Assembly: GCA_021232515.1 (NCBI GenBank)
Contig: JAJPOQ010000086.1
Coordinates: forward strand, 1 to 32,472
Direction: 5' to 3'
From: Lentisphaeraceae bacterium
GTDB lineage: Bacteria; Verrucomicrobiota; Lentisphaeria; Lentisphaerales; Lentisphaeraceae
Length of the DNA stretch: 32,472 nucleotides
This document shows, piece by piece, positions 1 through 8,097 of this stretch (the first letter of the stretch is position 1; each line of letters opens with the position of its first letter). The notes below the pieces were generated by a model, which did not search any database, was not told the DNA's origin, and saw only the letters and a list, made by a program, of their open reading frames with translations. A program made the position numbers and the translations under genes.

Positions 1-791
1 TTATCGAAGGTACTCAAGGCGTTGGTGTTGTTTTGGCAGAAACTGTGAAGGTTGCTCAAGCAATCGTCGAGATGCTTCATGGAACAAGCCAGAATGTAGT
101 TATTCAAAAGTTTGTAAAAGAGAGCAAAGGTAAAGATGTCAGAGCATTTGTCGTTGGAGATCAAGTTGTTGCGGCGATGAGACGTACAGCTCAAGGCGAT
201 GAGTTCCGCAGTAATGTTCACAGAGGCGGAAGTGTTGAAGCTATAGATCTTCCAGATGATTTTAAAGAAATGGCGATCCGCGCATCGCAGATTCTTGGTT
301 TACGCGTTGCTGGTGTAGATATGCTTGAGACTGTAAACGGGCCGCAAATAATGGAAGTTAACTCTTCCCCAGGTTTGGAAGGTATTGAAGCAGCCACAAA
401 GCTCGACATAGCCGGTTCAATTATTGATTACATCGCCGACCAAGTGAATTTCCCTGAAATAGATATCCGTCAGAAGTTGACGGTAAGTCGTGGATATGGT
501 GTTGCTGAGATTTCGATTCCAGAAGGTTCAAAGTATATCGGTAAGACAATTGAAGAGATGGACTTTCAAGAAGCTGATATTGCTGTGCTGACACTTAAAC
601 GTGGTGTGAGTGTTGTCTCTAATCCTAAGAAATCACGTGTTATTGAAAACGGTGACGTGCTTCTTTGTTATGGTAAATTGGCTTTTATGAAGGGGCTAAT
701 TCCCGCAAAAGTACGCAAGAAAAGATCTAAGCGTAAGTTAGATACTTTGACTCAAGAGCAAATTGATGATGGTCACAAAGGTGAGAACTAA
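1..791 (+). CDS. rimK: RimK-type ATP-grasp alpha-L-glutamate ligase with C-terminal RCK_C-like domain (5' partial)
   Basis: The reading frame is open from the left edge (first full codon at 3), so the true start is upstream. The first residues read IEGTQGVGVVLAET, the RimK ATP-grasp signature, followed by the R-x-N-x-H-R-G-G segment (bases 207-227) and the metal/ATP-binding MEVNSSPGLEGIE stretch (bases 351-389). RimK ligases add glutamates to the C-terminus of ribosomal protein S6 or to other peptides, using ATP. E. coli RimK ends soon after the ATP-grasp domain. Here about 70 extra residues (bases about 489-698, GYGVAEISIPEG to LLCYGKL) look like an RCK_C/TrkA_C ligand-binding domain, then a basic tail. 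The stop overlaps the next start (TAATG), so the two genes are translationally coupled. The family call is firm; the substrate is unknown. Confidence 0.9.
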   Translation, partial: IEGTQGVGVVLAETVKVAQAIVEMLHGTSQNVVIQKFVKESKGKDVRAFVVGDQVVAAMRRTAQGDEFRSNVHRGGSVEAIDLPDDFKEMAIRASQILGLRVAGVDMLETVNGPQIMEVNSSPGLEGIEAATKLDIAGSIIDYIADQVNFPEIDIRQKLTVSRGYGVAEISIPEGSKYIGKTIEEMDFQEADIAVLTLKRGVSVVSNPKKSRVIENGDVLLCYGKLAFMKGLIPAKVRKKRSKRKLDTLTQEQIDDGHKGEN

Positions 792-1858
792 TGGCTAAGT
801 CTACTTCTGATGCGCTATGGAAAGACGTACCTTTATCGAGCCGCAAAGAGTTTTTTCTGGAGATTGCCGAGAGTTATACAGGCATAAATATCCGTCTTCC
901 TCTTCAAGTTTGGAAAGGTAAAAAAGAAGGCCCAACTCTTTTTGTGAGTGCAGCTGTACATGGTGACGAGATAAACGGTACGGGAACGATTCGTGAATTA
1001 ATTGCCAATCCGGAATTCGAGCTTGAGTGCGGTACTTTGGTGATGATCCCAGTGGTCAATATTCAAGGTTTCGAGCGCCATACTCGTTACATGCCAGATA
1101 GACGCGACCTTAACCGGTATTTCCCTGGAGTAAAAACAGGAAGTGTGACGTCTCGCTTAGCGGATGTTATTTATCGCGAAGTTATTTGTCACTGTGACTA
1201 TGGTATAGACTTACATACGGCTTCTGTTCGAAGAACAAACTTCCCTCATGTTAGAGCTGACATGGAAGATGAAAAGTGTAAGATGATGGCCGAAGCATTT
1301 GGTACAGAGGTTGTTTTGAACAGCTCTGGACCAGAAGGAAGCTTGCGTTATGAAGCAACTAAGGCCGGTTGTTCGACGATAGTACTTGAGGCTGGAGAAG
1401 TCTGGAAGGTTGAGACAGCTTATGTTGAAACTGCGACTCGTGGTATAGTTAATGTATTGAAAGCAGTTGGTATGGTAGCCGGTGAATTTGTGCCGACAGA
1501 ACATCAAATTGTTTGTGAAACTACGAAGTGGTTACGGGCACAATCTGGCGGTTTCCTACAGTTCCATGTATCACCTGGAGAAACTTTAGTTAAAGGTCAA
1601 AAAATCTCGACAAATACCGGACTTCTTGGTAAAGAGATAGGCTCTATATTGGCGCCATGTCACAGCATAATTATCGGTATGAGTACTATGCCAGCGGTTT
1701 CACCTGGCGATGCAGTTGTGCATGTTGCCTTGAGTACGAAGAAAGATATGAAAGACCTTGAAGATTTCATCGATAACATCGACGATGAAAGTATTGAAGG
1801 TCGGACTCGAGATGATTTTGCTACAAATATCCACGTTATTGAAGAAAACGGAGACTAG
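791..1858 (+). CDS. M14-family succinylglutamate desuccinylase/aspartoacylase-like zinc hydrolase
   Basis: A 355-residue AstE/aspartoacylase-type enzyme. Visible zinc ligands are H57 and E60 in HGDEINGTG and H142 in DLHTA. DRRDLNR (103-109) fits the substrate-carboxylate site and E200 in VLEAGE the catalytic glutamate. The C-terminal third (about 250-330) is the beta-rich domain usual in this family (GGFLQFHVSPGETLVKGQ). These enzymes remove N-acyl groups from, or cleave, acidic amino-acid amides. Placed between rimK and a RimB-like protease, it more likely acts on a glutamate-containing product of RimK than in arginine catabolism; that is inference. ATG at 791 overlaps the rimK stop. No signal peptide is seen, so it should be cytoplasmic. 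Confidence 0.85.
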   Translation: MAKSTSDALWKDVPLSSRKEFFLEIAESYTGINIRLPLQVWKGKKEGPTLFVSAAVHGDEINGTGTIRELIANPEFELECGTLVMIPVVNIQGFERHTRYMPDRRDLNRYFPGVKTGSVTSRLADVIYREVICHCDYGIDLHTASVRRTNFPHVRADMEDEKCKMMAEAFGTEVVLNSSGPEGSLRYEATKAGCSTIVLEAGEVWKVETAYVETATRGIVNVLKAVGMVAGEFVPTEHQIVCETTKWLRAQSGGFLQFHVSPGETLVKGQKISTNTGLLGKEIGSILAPCHSIIIGMSTMPAVSPGDAVVHVALSTKKDMKDLEDFIDNIDDESIEGRTRDDFATNIHVIEENGD

Positions 1859-1860
1859 CA

Positions 1861-2292
1861 TTGGATAAAGTTATTATTGGCTGGAGGGAATGGATCGACC
1901 TCCCAGAATGGGGACTGCGCTTAAAGGCAAAAATTGATACTGGTGCAAAATCGAGTTCGCTTGATGTTGTGGCAGTCAAAAGAGTGGAAAACAACATTCA
2001 TTATACAGTTCGGCTCTCGAGAAAGAAGTCACACACTTTGGATGTAGTCAGTCCTCTCCATAGAATGACAATAGTCAAAAGTAGCAATGGCCAAAGGCAA
2101 GAGCGCTACTTTGTTTTGTTGCCAATAGTACTTGGAGGTATAGCCAAGAATATAGAAGTAAGTTTAGCTTGTCGTAAAAACATGCTACACAGAATGCTTC
2201 TTGGCCGCGAAGCTCTTCAGGAACACTTCCTTATCGATGCAGGCGTTGATCACTTAACGGTTGTAGAAAAAAAGAAAAAGCCCAAAAAGTAG
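1861..2292 (+). CDS. rimB: RimB-like retropepsin-fold protease (ATP-dependent zinc protease family)
   Basis: A 143-residue protein of the family annotated as ATP-dependent zinc protease (PF05618), which has a retropepsin-like fold. It opens with GWREWIDLPEWGL, carries the aspartyl-protease-like IDTGAKSSSLD motif (D26) and ends with MLLGREALQEHFLID, all typical of the family. In Pseudomonas, RimB works with RimK in controlling S6 glutamylation; here both are in one operon. Translation starts at TTG 1861, two bases after the previous stop, with GGAG at 1850-1853 as ribosome binding site. No signal peptide is present. It ends with a Lys-rich tail. Downstream is the convergent end of the Bat operon, 31 bp away. 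Confidence 0.85.
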   Translation: MDKVIIGWREWIDLPEWGLRLKAKIDTGAKSSSLDVVAVKRVENNIHYTVRLSRKKSHTLDVVSPLHRMTIVKSSNGQRQERYFVLLPIVLGGIAKNIEVSLACRKNMLHRMLLGREALQEHFLIDAGVDHLTVVEKKKKPKK

Positions 2293-2323
2293 ATCAGGCC
2301 TAGTTTCTTCTTAAAGCGAAGAG

Positions 2324-4663
2324 TTACCAGATGTTGTGGAGGTTCTCAGAATTAATCCAAAATGTCTGGTTACGGTAGATGACAAAAGAAAATCCATCTT
2401 GAGTTGTTTTAACCGGAACTATTTCACCTTTAGGAAGAATCTTGTCTGTGGCCATTTTCTTTTCGATAGATACAAACGCTGCTGCGTCACTTTTAATAAT
2501 AGCTTGATCACTTTTGTAGCGAGAGTTTATTTGCGTGAAAAAGGCTAATAAGCATGTCGCAGTTAGGGCACAGCCCCATAAAGCAGTCCATCTTTTACCT
2601 GGTACTTTCTTTAGTCTTTGAATGCAGATAATTAACCAGAAAAGAACCCATATCGAAATAGCAGCTTTCAACCATTGATCAGGTCTTAGTCGATTTGCGA
2701 TTTCAAAAATGGATGTTTCTCGAGAGATCTTTAGTTTCTTTAAAGTGTTGTTGAGCTGATTGCGAATTTTTGCATTGCTTGGAGCTAAGCGAGAAGCAGT
2801 TTCATAGTGAGCCAATGCCAGTATGTAGTCTTGAGTCATGTAGTAAGAGTGTGCCAAGTTCGCATGAGTAGTGGCGTCGTCCGCGTTGACAGAAAGGTCT
2901 TTTGTGAATTGTTCTATAGCAGCTTCATAGTTAGCTTGGCGGTACTCTGTTGAGCCACTTTCTGCACTTGAGTTTGGAATGATAAAAAGACAGGCGAGAA
3001 GAGCTAAGACTTGAGTTAGTTTAGATGTAAGGCTTTGCAGGTTTGAGTGAATGACTGACTCAGGCAGGAACTCAGCATGGGAGACTTGTTGTAGCATTTT
3101 ACCTAGTTCTTTATCTTCTATATGTTGAACGAGTTCATCGGCAGTCGTTCCCTGAGGCAAATCGTAGTAGGCTGCGAGAAGAGGGATGAGTTCGGCATTT
3201 ACTTTAGCTTGATTGTTTGTGCTTTTTATTTCTTCGCAGAGGGCTTTGATTTTCTTATTTAATTGTTGCTTTTGTTTGGCAGAACTAACGCCAGTTTTGG
3301 CTTCTTTGTTTTTCCATAAGGTTAAAGTGATAAACAACAGAGGGAACAGTAAAGCTGCAAAGTACCAAATAGGGGAGATATTTACTAACAGCGGCCTTTT
3401 CACTAGAGGTAGTTGACTGAGCAATTCTGGAGCTTGATTGCCTTTAATTGTTACTGTGTTGCGAGGCACTTGGGTGGCTTTTGTAGGCTCTTGAGCTTGG
3501 GTGTTGGCTATAGCATTACCAGTTATGTTGATACTTGGGGTGACTTTGTGTTCAATAAATTTTTCGGTTTGGTGATTAAAGGTTCCAAAGGTTAATTCAG
3601 GTAACTTTGCATCTGGAGTGAGCGCGCGCATAGCATACTTGATTGTAGCTGGTTTTTTATCGAAGTTTATGTCGGGGCGAGGTTCTATTTCAAAACCTGG
3701 TATAGCTAGTTTTGGAGCGCTTAAGCGACTTAAGTCACCACCGCTTCCTGTTACATTGAGAACAAGCTCAAAAGTGTGACCGGTTTTAACTGTGCTTTTA
3801 CTTGTTTTGGCAGAGACTTTCCAGTCGCCAGTCAAGTCTAGAAACTTGAGGTGTGCTGGAGGAGAGGGGACAGGAGTAACGACTATCTGTTGAGTTTTAG
3901 AAAAGTTTTTTTTCTTTGTGTCATTCCTTGGCAGGCCGGGACGTCTTTTAACAGCGAGTATTTGTTGTTCGATTTTGAACTCATACTCTCCACTTTTTAC
4001 TGGAGACATGATGTAGCGATAAGTGCGAGTGCGGTAAGGCGAACCATCGATGATTCGCGAGCCGTCTATTTCTTTAAAGTAGATGTAGCGGTTCAGATCT
4101 TGGCCTTGAGCGATAAGGTTGAGGTCACCAGCAGATATTTCAGGGCGGTAGTCATAGAACGTGTTTCGGTCCAAGTATCTCCATGGTGGAGCAACACTTA
4201 CTTCATAGTCGACGACAAAAGATTGACCTGTATAGATTTTTTCGGGAAGCTCTTCTTTACCGTTATAGAGGATTCGCGCATAGATTGTTTCACTTTTGCT
4301 GTTAAGGCTTGCATCTTTCCAGATTTTTATAGTGCGTTTCTTACACTTGAAGACTTTACCGTCGAGTGTGACTTCCAACTCTGGAATAGTTATGTCTCCA
4401 GCTCTGGTAGCCACAAAGTTTAGGCTAATGGAGCGCTTTGATGCACCATTGATGATTTGCATGTTTCGCGAAGCTCCTCGGTACTCTAGCGAGCCCAATT
4501 TTGGGAAGCCGTTGTGAAAGTCTATATCGCTTTCAGCTGAGAAGGTGATTTGGATTGAATCACCATGGGTGACTAGAGAAGGTGACACTTCATACTCGTA
4601 GTAGTCTTGAGCAGATACTAAACTGACGAATAATAAAGAAAGTATGATAAAGAGCTTTTTCAT
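2324..4663 (-). CDS. batD-batE: BatD-BatE fusion: BatD-like membrane protein fused to TPR/SH3-like BatE
   Basis: A 779-residue protein. Residues 1-18 are a signal peptide (cut after VSA). Residues 20-400 are BatD-like Ig-type modules (VSPSLVTHGDSIQITFSA near the start), followed by a membrane segment at about 432-450 and a cytoplasmic helical stretch. A second signal-peptide-like segment follows (about 549-567, ending NSSA), then TPR-like repeats (570-640), two membrane segments (665-682, 692-708) and an SH3-like domain (728-775). The latter half matches BatE architecture. BatD and BatE are normally separate genes of the aerotolerance operon, so this is read as a fusion. ATG 4663 overlaps the upstream stop (ATGA). 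Its biochemical role is not established; Bat systems are linked to stress resistance. Confidence 0.8.
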   Translation of the reverse strand: MKKLFIILSLLFVSLVSAQDYYEYEVSPSLVTHGDSIQITFSAESDIDFHNGFPKLGSLEYRGASRNMQIINGASKRSISLNFVATRAGDITIPELEVTLDGKVFKCKKRTIKIWKDASLNSKSETIYARILYNGKEELPEKIYTGQSFVVDYEVSVAPPWRYLDRNTFYDYRPEISAGDLNLIAQGQDLNRYIYFKEIDGSRIIDGSPYRTRTYRYIMSPVKSGEYEFKIEQQILAVKRRPGLPRNDTKKKNFSKTQQIVVTPVPSPPAHLKFLDLTGDWKVSAKTSKSTVKTGHTFELVLNVTGSGGDLSRLSAPKLAIPGFEIEPRPDINFDKKPATIKYAMRALTPDAKLPELTFGTFNHQTEKFIEHKVTPSINITGNAIANTQAQEPTKATQVPRNTVTIKGNQAPELLSQLPLVKRPLLVNISPIWYFAALLFPLLFITLTLWKNKEAKTGVSSAKQKQQLNKKIKALCEEIKSTNNQAKVNAELIPLLAAYYDLPQGTTADELVQHIEDKELGKMLQQVSHAEFLPESVIHSNLQSLTSKLTQVLALLACLFIIPNSSAESGSTEYRQANYEAAIEQFTKDLSVNADDATTHANLAHSYYMTQDYILALAHYETASRLAPSNAKIRNQLNNTLKKLKISRETSIFEIANRLRPDQWLKAAISIWVLFWLIICIQRLKKVPGKRWTALWGCALTATCLLAFFTQINSRYKSDQAIIKSDAAAFVSIEKKMATDKILPKGEIVPVKTTQDGFSFVIYRNQTFWINSENLHNIW

Positions 4664-7047
4664 TTATTTGACTCCGGCTCTATATAAATGCCTTTTTTGA
4701 TAAGTTCTTTTTCTAACTGCTCAGCTTTCTTTTCTCTGATATACTCGCGGACCTTTTTCTCGGTATCGCCCATTTTTCTTAAGAGGGCTTCAGCTTCGCG
4801 GATTTTTGCATTTTTCATATTTTTTTCATGCTGTCGACGGTTCTGTTCAGCTTTTTCTTTTTTGAAATCGCCTTCTTGTTTGTCAGCATTAAGTTTTTCT
4901 TCTTGCTCTTTCTTCTCTTTGTCAGATTGTTCCTGATCTTGATTTTGACTTTGCTTCTGTTTTTGATCTTTGTTTTGTTGGTCCTGTTTCTGCTGATCTT
5001 GTTTGTCTTTATTTTCTTGGTCGGACTTCTCTTGATCTTGCTTCTGCTGATCTTGTTTGTCTTTATTTTCTTGCTTATTTTGATCTTTGTTTTGTTGATC
5101 CTGGTCCTGATTTTGTTGATCTTGATTTTCAGGGTCATCTGGATTTCCACCAAGGAGCTTATAGGCTTGGGCTATATCTTTTTCGGTAGCGTCAGCAAGG
5201 CTTTGGTCGTTTATACTGCCAAAAATATTTGGGATAGATTTATTTACGAGAGAAGTTACTTGGGCATACATCTGGATGTGTTGTTTGGCTTTTAGTTGTT
5301 TCGCTTTTTGGGAAGCTTGAGCAACATGTTTATTTGTTTCTTTAAGGTTTGTGTCGATCTCAGCCAAATGAGTAGATACGAGTTTTTTGTCTTTCTTTAA
5401 AGCTCTGAAGTTAAATAGGGCTTTACCACAGTTCTGAGCTGCAAGTTTATGTGCTTCGAGCATTTCTTTGGCGATTTTAATATCAGCTTCATGTAGGTAA
5501 GCAAGTTCTAAGTTATCTGCAGACTTGGTGTCGCCAGGCATAATTGAAAGAGCCTGTTTGTAGCCATTGAGAGTTTCAGTTATATGACTTTGAGCTTTAT
5601 CAGGATCTTGTAGCAAAATTCGTTTAGCTTCATAGTGAAATAATGCAGCTCGATTGTGAATCGCAGCAGCTTGAAGACGGTCATTTTGTTGTGGTATGGA
5701 GCTGGCAGTTGAAAATGCTTGAGCCGCACGGTCAAATAAAGACTCTTCCTCAGCTTCTTCATCTTGTCCTTGAGGGTTTAGAGCCTTCTCTGGAGTTGGG
5801 GCGATCTTATGTTGCTTTGTTAGGTTGATGCCAAGGTTGTACCAAGCAAGGAATGTAAGATCTTTTTTAATAGTTTCATCTTGAGTGCGTTCGAGAAGTT
5901 TTATTTCTTCATTCTTTAAGTCATTCAAAATAGTCTGTTGACGGTCAGGCAGTTGAGGTGTTTTTTGACCAGGTAAGCCGGATATTTGTCCAAAAGTCGT
6001 CTGGGTTAAAATTAGAACTAAGGCGATAGTCGATATCTTCTGAAGAGTTTTACGTCGTTCGCCAATCAACATTCTCGCAATGAGTAAAAGTATGGCGACG
6101 AATAAAAATGGTTGGTAAATCTCGCGCGGCTTCTGAATTATTTCTTTCTCTCCAGTTCCAGTTGTCATGGTATTTATGTGATTGGCGATTTGTTGGAGCT
6201 GGTTGCCTGAGTAGCCTTCTGGATCGAATTGTAAATAGATACCACCAGTTTTTTGAGCGATATCTGCCAAGACTGTAGAGTCAGCTTTACTGGTTAGGAG
6301 TTGACCTTGCTTATCGCGCAGAGGTTTTCCTACACTATTTCGAACAGAGCCAGCTTTGCGTTCATCACCAGTTTGGACTGTAACGACCTTAATGTTTTTC
6401 TTTTTGAGTTCTTCAGCAGCTTCAGTATAGTCACCACCTATTTCTTCACCATCGGAAATAAGGACGATGGCTTTATGTGGGGCTCCTTCAGAGTATTCGG
6501 CGAGAGCTTGATTTAGAGCTATTTCGATATTTGTTCCACCAAGAGGTATTTTATCTGAATCCATGTCATCTAGAGCAGTTTCAAAGCTATAAGAGTCGGA
6601 AGTTATGGGGCACTCAAGAAAGGCGAGGCCGGCAAATGACATGAGGCCAAAACGGTCCGCAGGTAGTTCTTTAATTAGCTTAGAAATGAGGCTTTTACCA
6701 TATTTGATCCTAGAGTCACCATACGAGTCGACGACATTCATACTGTTTGAGGCGTCGAATAGAATCATAATGTCTCGAGTCGATTGTTGACGCTCTTCTG
6801 TGTCTATGCCGCTGTAGGGACGCAGTAAGATGAACGCAAGAACGACCCATGCAAAAGTAAAAAGAAGGTTTCGCCAGATTCTTCTAACTGAGCATGCCGA
6901 AGAAGAAAGCTTTTCAGCCATTTCTGTACTTAGTAAAGCAGTGAGTGTTTTGTTTCTTCTCTTTTCTGACCAATACCAGCAAATGGAAACGAGAATGAGT
7001 GTCGCAAGGGTAATGGGCCACCAAGATTTATTAACGAATTCAACCAT
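4660..7047 (-). CDS. batB-batC: BatB-BatC fusion: VWA-domain membrane protein with TPR and Gln/Lys/Asp-rich tail
   Basis: A 795-residue protein. Membrane segments lie at about 10-24 and 61-76. A von Willebrand A domain spans about 90-290 with an intact metal site (D98, S100, S102 in DASNS; T172; D199 in SDGEE), and a third membrane segment lies at 311-328. After a short basic loop (GERRKTLQK), residues 338-354 resemble a complete signal peptide (ending TTFGQ). A TPR-like helical region follows (390-630), then a low-complexity Gln/Lys/Asp/Asn tract (637-745) and a charged helix. The C-terminal half matches BatC, a small exported TPR protein. The start directly abuts the batA stop, so coupling is likely. 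VWA and TPR domains suggest a protein-interaction scaffold at the inner membrane. Confidence 0.82.
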   Translation of the reverse strand: MVEFVNKSWWPITLATLILVSICWYWSEKRRNKTLTALLSTEMAEKLSSSACSVRRIWRNLLFTFAWVVLAFILLRPYSGIDTEERQQSTRDIMILFDASNSMNVVDSYGDSRIKYGKSLISKLIKELPADRFGLMSFAGLAFLECPITSDSYSFETALDDMDSDKIPLGGTNIEIALNQALAEYSEGAPHKAIVLISDGEEIGGDYTEAAEELKKKNIKVVTVQTGDERKAGSVRNSVGKPLRDKQGQLLTSKADSTVLADIAQKTGGIYLQFDPEGYSGNQLQQIANHINTMTTGTGEKEIIQKPREIYQPFLFVAILLLIARMLIGERRKTLQKISTIALVLILTQTTFGQISGLPGQKTPQLPDRQQTILNDLKNEEIKLLERTQDETIKKDLTFLAWYNLGINLTKQHKIAPTPEKALNPQGQDEEAEEESLFDRAAQAFSTASSIPQQNDRLQAAAIHNRAALFHYEAKRILLQDPDKAQSHITETLNGYKQALSIMPGDTKSADNLELAYLHEADIKIAKEMLEAHKLAAQNCGKALFNFRALKKDKKLVSTHLAEIDTNLKETNKHVAQASQKAKQLKAKQHIQMYAQVTSLVNKSIPNIFGSINDQSLADATEKDIAQAYKLLGGNPDDPENQDQQNQDQDQQNKDQNKQENKDKQDQQKQDQEKSDQENKDKQDQQKQDQQNKDQKQKQSQNQDQEQSDKEKKEQEEKLNADKQEGDFKKEKAEQNRRQHEKNMKNAKIREAEALLRKMGDTEKKVREYIREKKAEQLEKELIKKGIYIEPESNK
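4988..5073. repeat. Direct repeat within the Gln/Lys/Asp tract of batB-batC
   Basis: A 32-base sequence at 4988-5019 is repeated at 5042-5073, spaced 54 bases apart (18 codons), so the frame is kept. It encodes N-K-D-K-Q-D-Q-Q-K-Q-D-Q twice. It is a coding repeat that could expand or contract by slippage, not a CRISPR. Confidence 0.8.
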
Positions 7048-8097
7048 TTATGGAACCCTCAGCCAAATTGTTTTTGTCAAAAGAAAAGCAACTCCAAGTA
7101 AAGCTATACCGCTATATAGAAGTGCAGGGAAAAGGTCTTTGTAGTTCATATGCCTTGGTTGACGCAGCTCTACTTTTTCAAGTTTATCGATAGAGTCCAT
7201 AACTTCAGTAAAACTCTCGCGGTCTTTAACATGGAAGTATTGGCCATTGGTATTTTCTGCCAATTTTTGCATGAGTTCTTCATCGAACTGATAAGCTGCT
7301 TGCGTGAGGCTGGCGTTATTCATGAAAAGGTGACGAGAGATGCGCACGGCATTTGGACTACCTATGCCTACGGTGTGGATAGTGATGTTAAACTCACTGG
7401 CAAGTTCGGCAGCTTGAAGTGGGGTCAATTCTTGATCTTGGTTATTGGCACCGTCAGTAAAAAGGATGATGACACGGCGTTTGGCTTTTGAGTTTTTGAG
7501 TCTTTGAATCGCACTAGCTAGAGGTGCTGCTATGCCGGTTCCTCCACGGAATTCGCCAAGCATGTTTGTATTCACTTCTTTAAGTCGTGCTTTTAATAGC
7601 TTTTTGTCGATAGTCAGAGGCGCAAGTTGATACGGCTGACTGGCAAAGACAAAGATACCTAAACGGTCATGTGGGCGTTTTTCAACAAAACGATTGAGTT
7701 CTTCTTTAGCGATCTCAATACGAGGCTTAAGTCTATCTTCATTTATTTCGCGAGCGATCTTACTAAACGACTCATTCTTGTCGGGGTCGAAGTACTCCAT
7801 ACTACCAGAGACGTCTAAGCACAGGGCTATGTCTATGCCGTTGTTTATATCGAGTACGACTTCTTTACCACTTTGAGGTCGAGCAAGCGCAACGACAAGT
7901 AGAACGATACCAATAAATTCAAGAATAACTGGGATGGATAAAAAGCCCAGTTTTGGTTTACTTGTACCTTTTTCTCCGCTGAAGTGTTCTACGCTAGAGA
8001 CAACAATCGATGGAGGCTTGCGGTAAAGTTGAATAATCATAGCGATGATTGCCGGTATGAGTAGAAGTAGCAGCCAAGGGTTAACAAATCTAAACAT
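7048..8097 (-). CDS. batA: BatA-like VWA-domain membrane protein
   Basis: A 349-residue protein with the usual BatA plan. Two N-terminal membrane segments (about 7-24, 53-72) precede ARPQSGKE, then a von Willebrand A domain with a complete metal site (D95, S97, S99 in DVSGS; T187; D215 in FTDGANN), and one membrane helix near the C-terminus (about 321-342). BatA and BatB are thought to form membrane VWA assemblies under a MoxR ATPase. The start overlaps the DUF4381-like gene by 8 bp, and the next gene follows with no gap. The length is ordinary for the family. It is distinguished from the next VWA gene by lacking a TPR extension. Confidence 0.85.
   Translation of the reverse strand: MFRFVNPWLLLLLIPAIIAMIIQLYRKPPSIVVSSVEHFSGEKGTSKPKLGFLSIPVILEFIGIVLLVVALARPQSGKEVVLDINNGIDIALCLDVSGSMEYFDPDKNESFSKIAREINEDRLKPRIEIAKEELNRFVEKRPHDRLGIFVFASQPYQLAPLTIDKKLLKARLKEVNTNMLGEFRGGTGIAAPLASAIQRLKNSKAKRRVIILFTDGANNQDQELTPLQAAELASEFNITIHTVGIGSPNAVRISRHLFMNNASLTQAAYQFDEELMQKLAENTNGQYFHVKDRESFTEVMDSIDKLEKVELRQPRHMNYKDLFPALLYSGIALLGVAFLLTKTIWLRVP

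Noticed and set aside
3851..4423. 190-codon plus-strand ORF
   Set aside because: Lies entirely antisense to the BatD Ig-like region, whose reading frame is continuous and domain-rich; no recognisable domain.
4813..5139. Short spaced repeats that could suggest a CRISPR array
   Set aside because: They keep one reading frame, vary in unit and encode a low-complexity protein tract; no cas genes are nearby.
4828..5295. 155-codon plus-strand ORF rich in Phe and Leu, and a 112-codon Lys-rich ORF on the minus strand in another frame
   Set aside because: Both are by-products of the Gln/Lys/Asp repeat tract of batB-batC; neither has a binding site or a protein-like composition.
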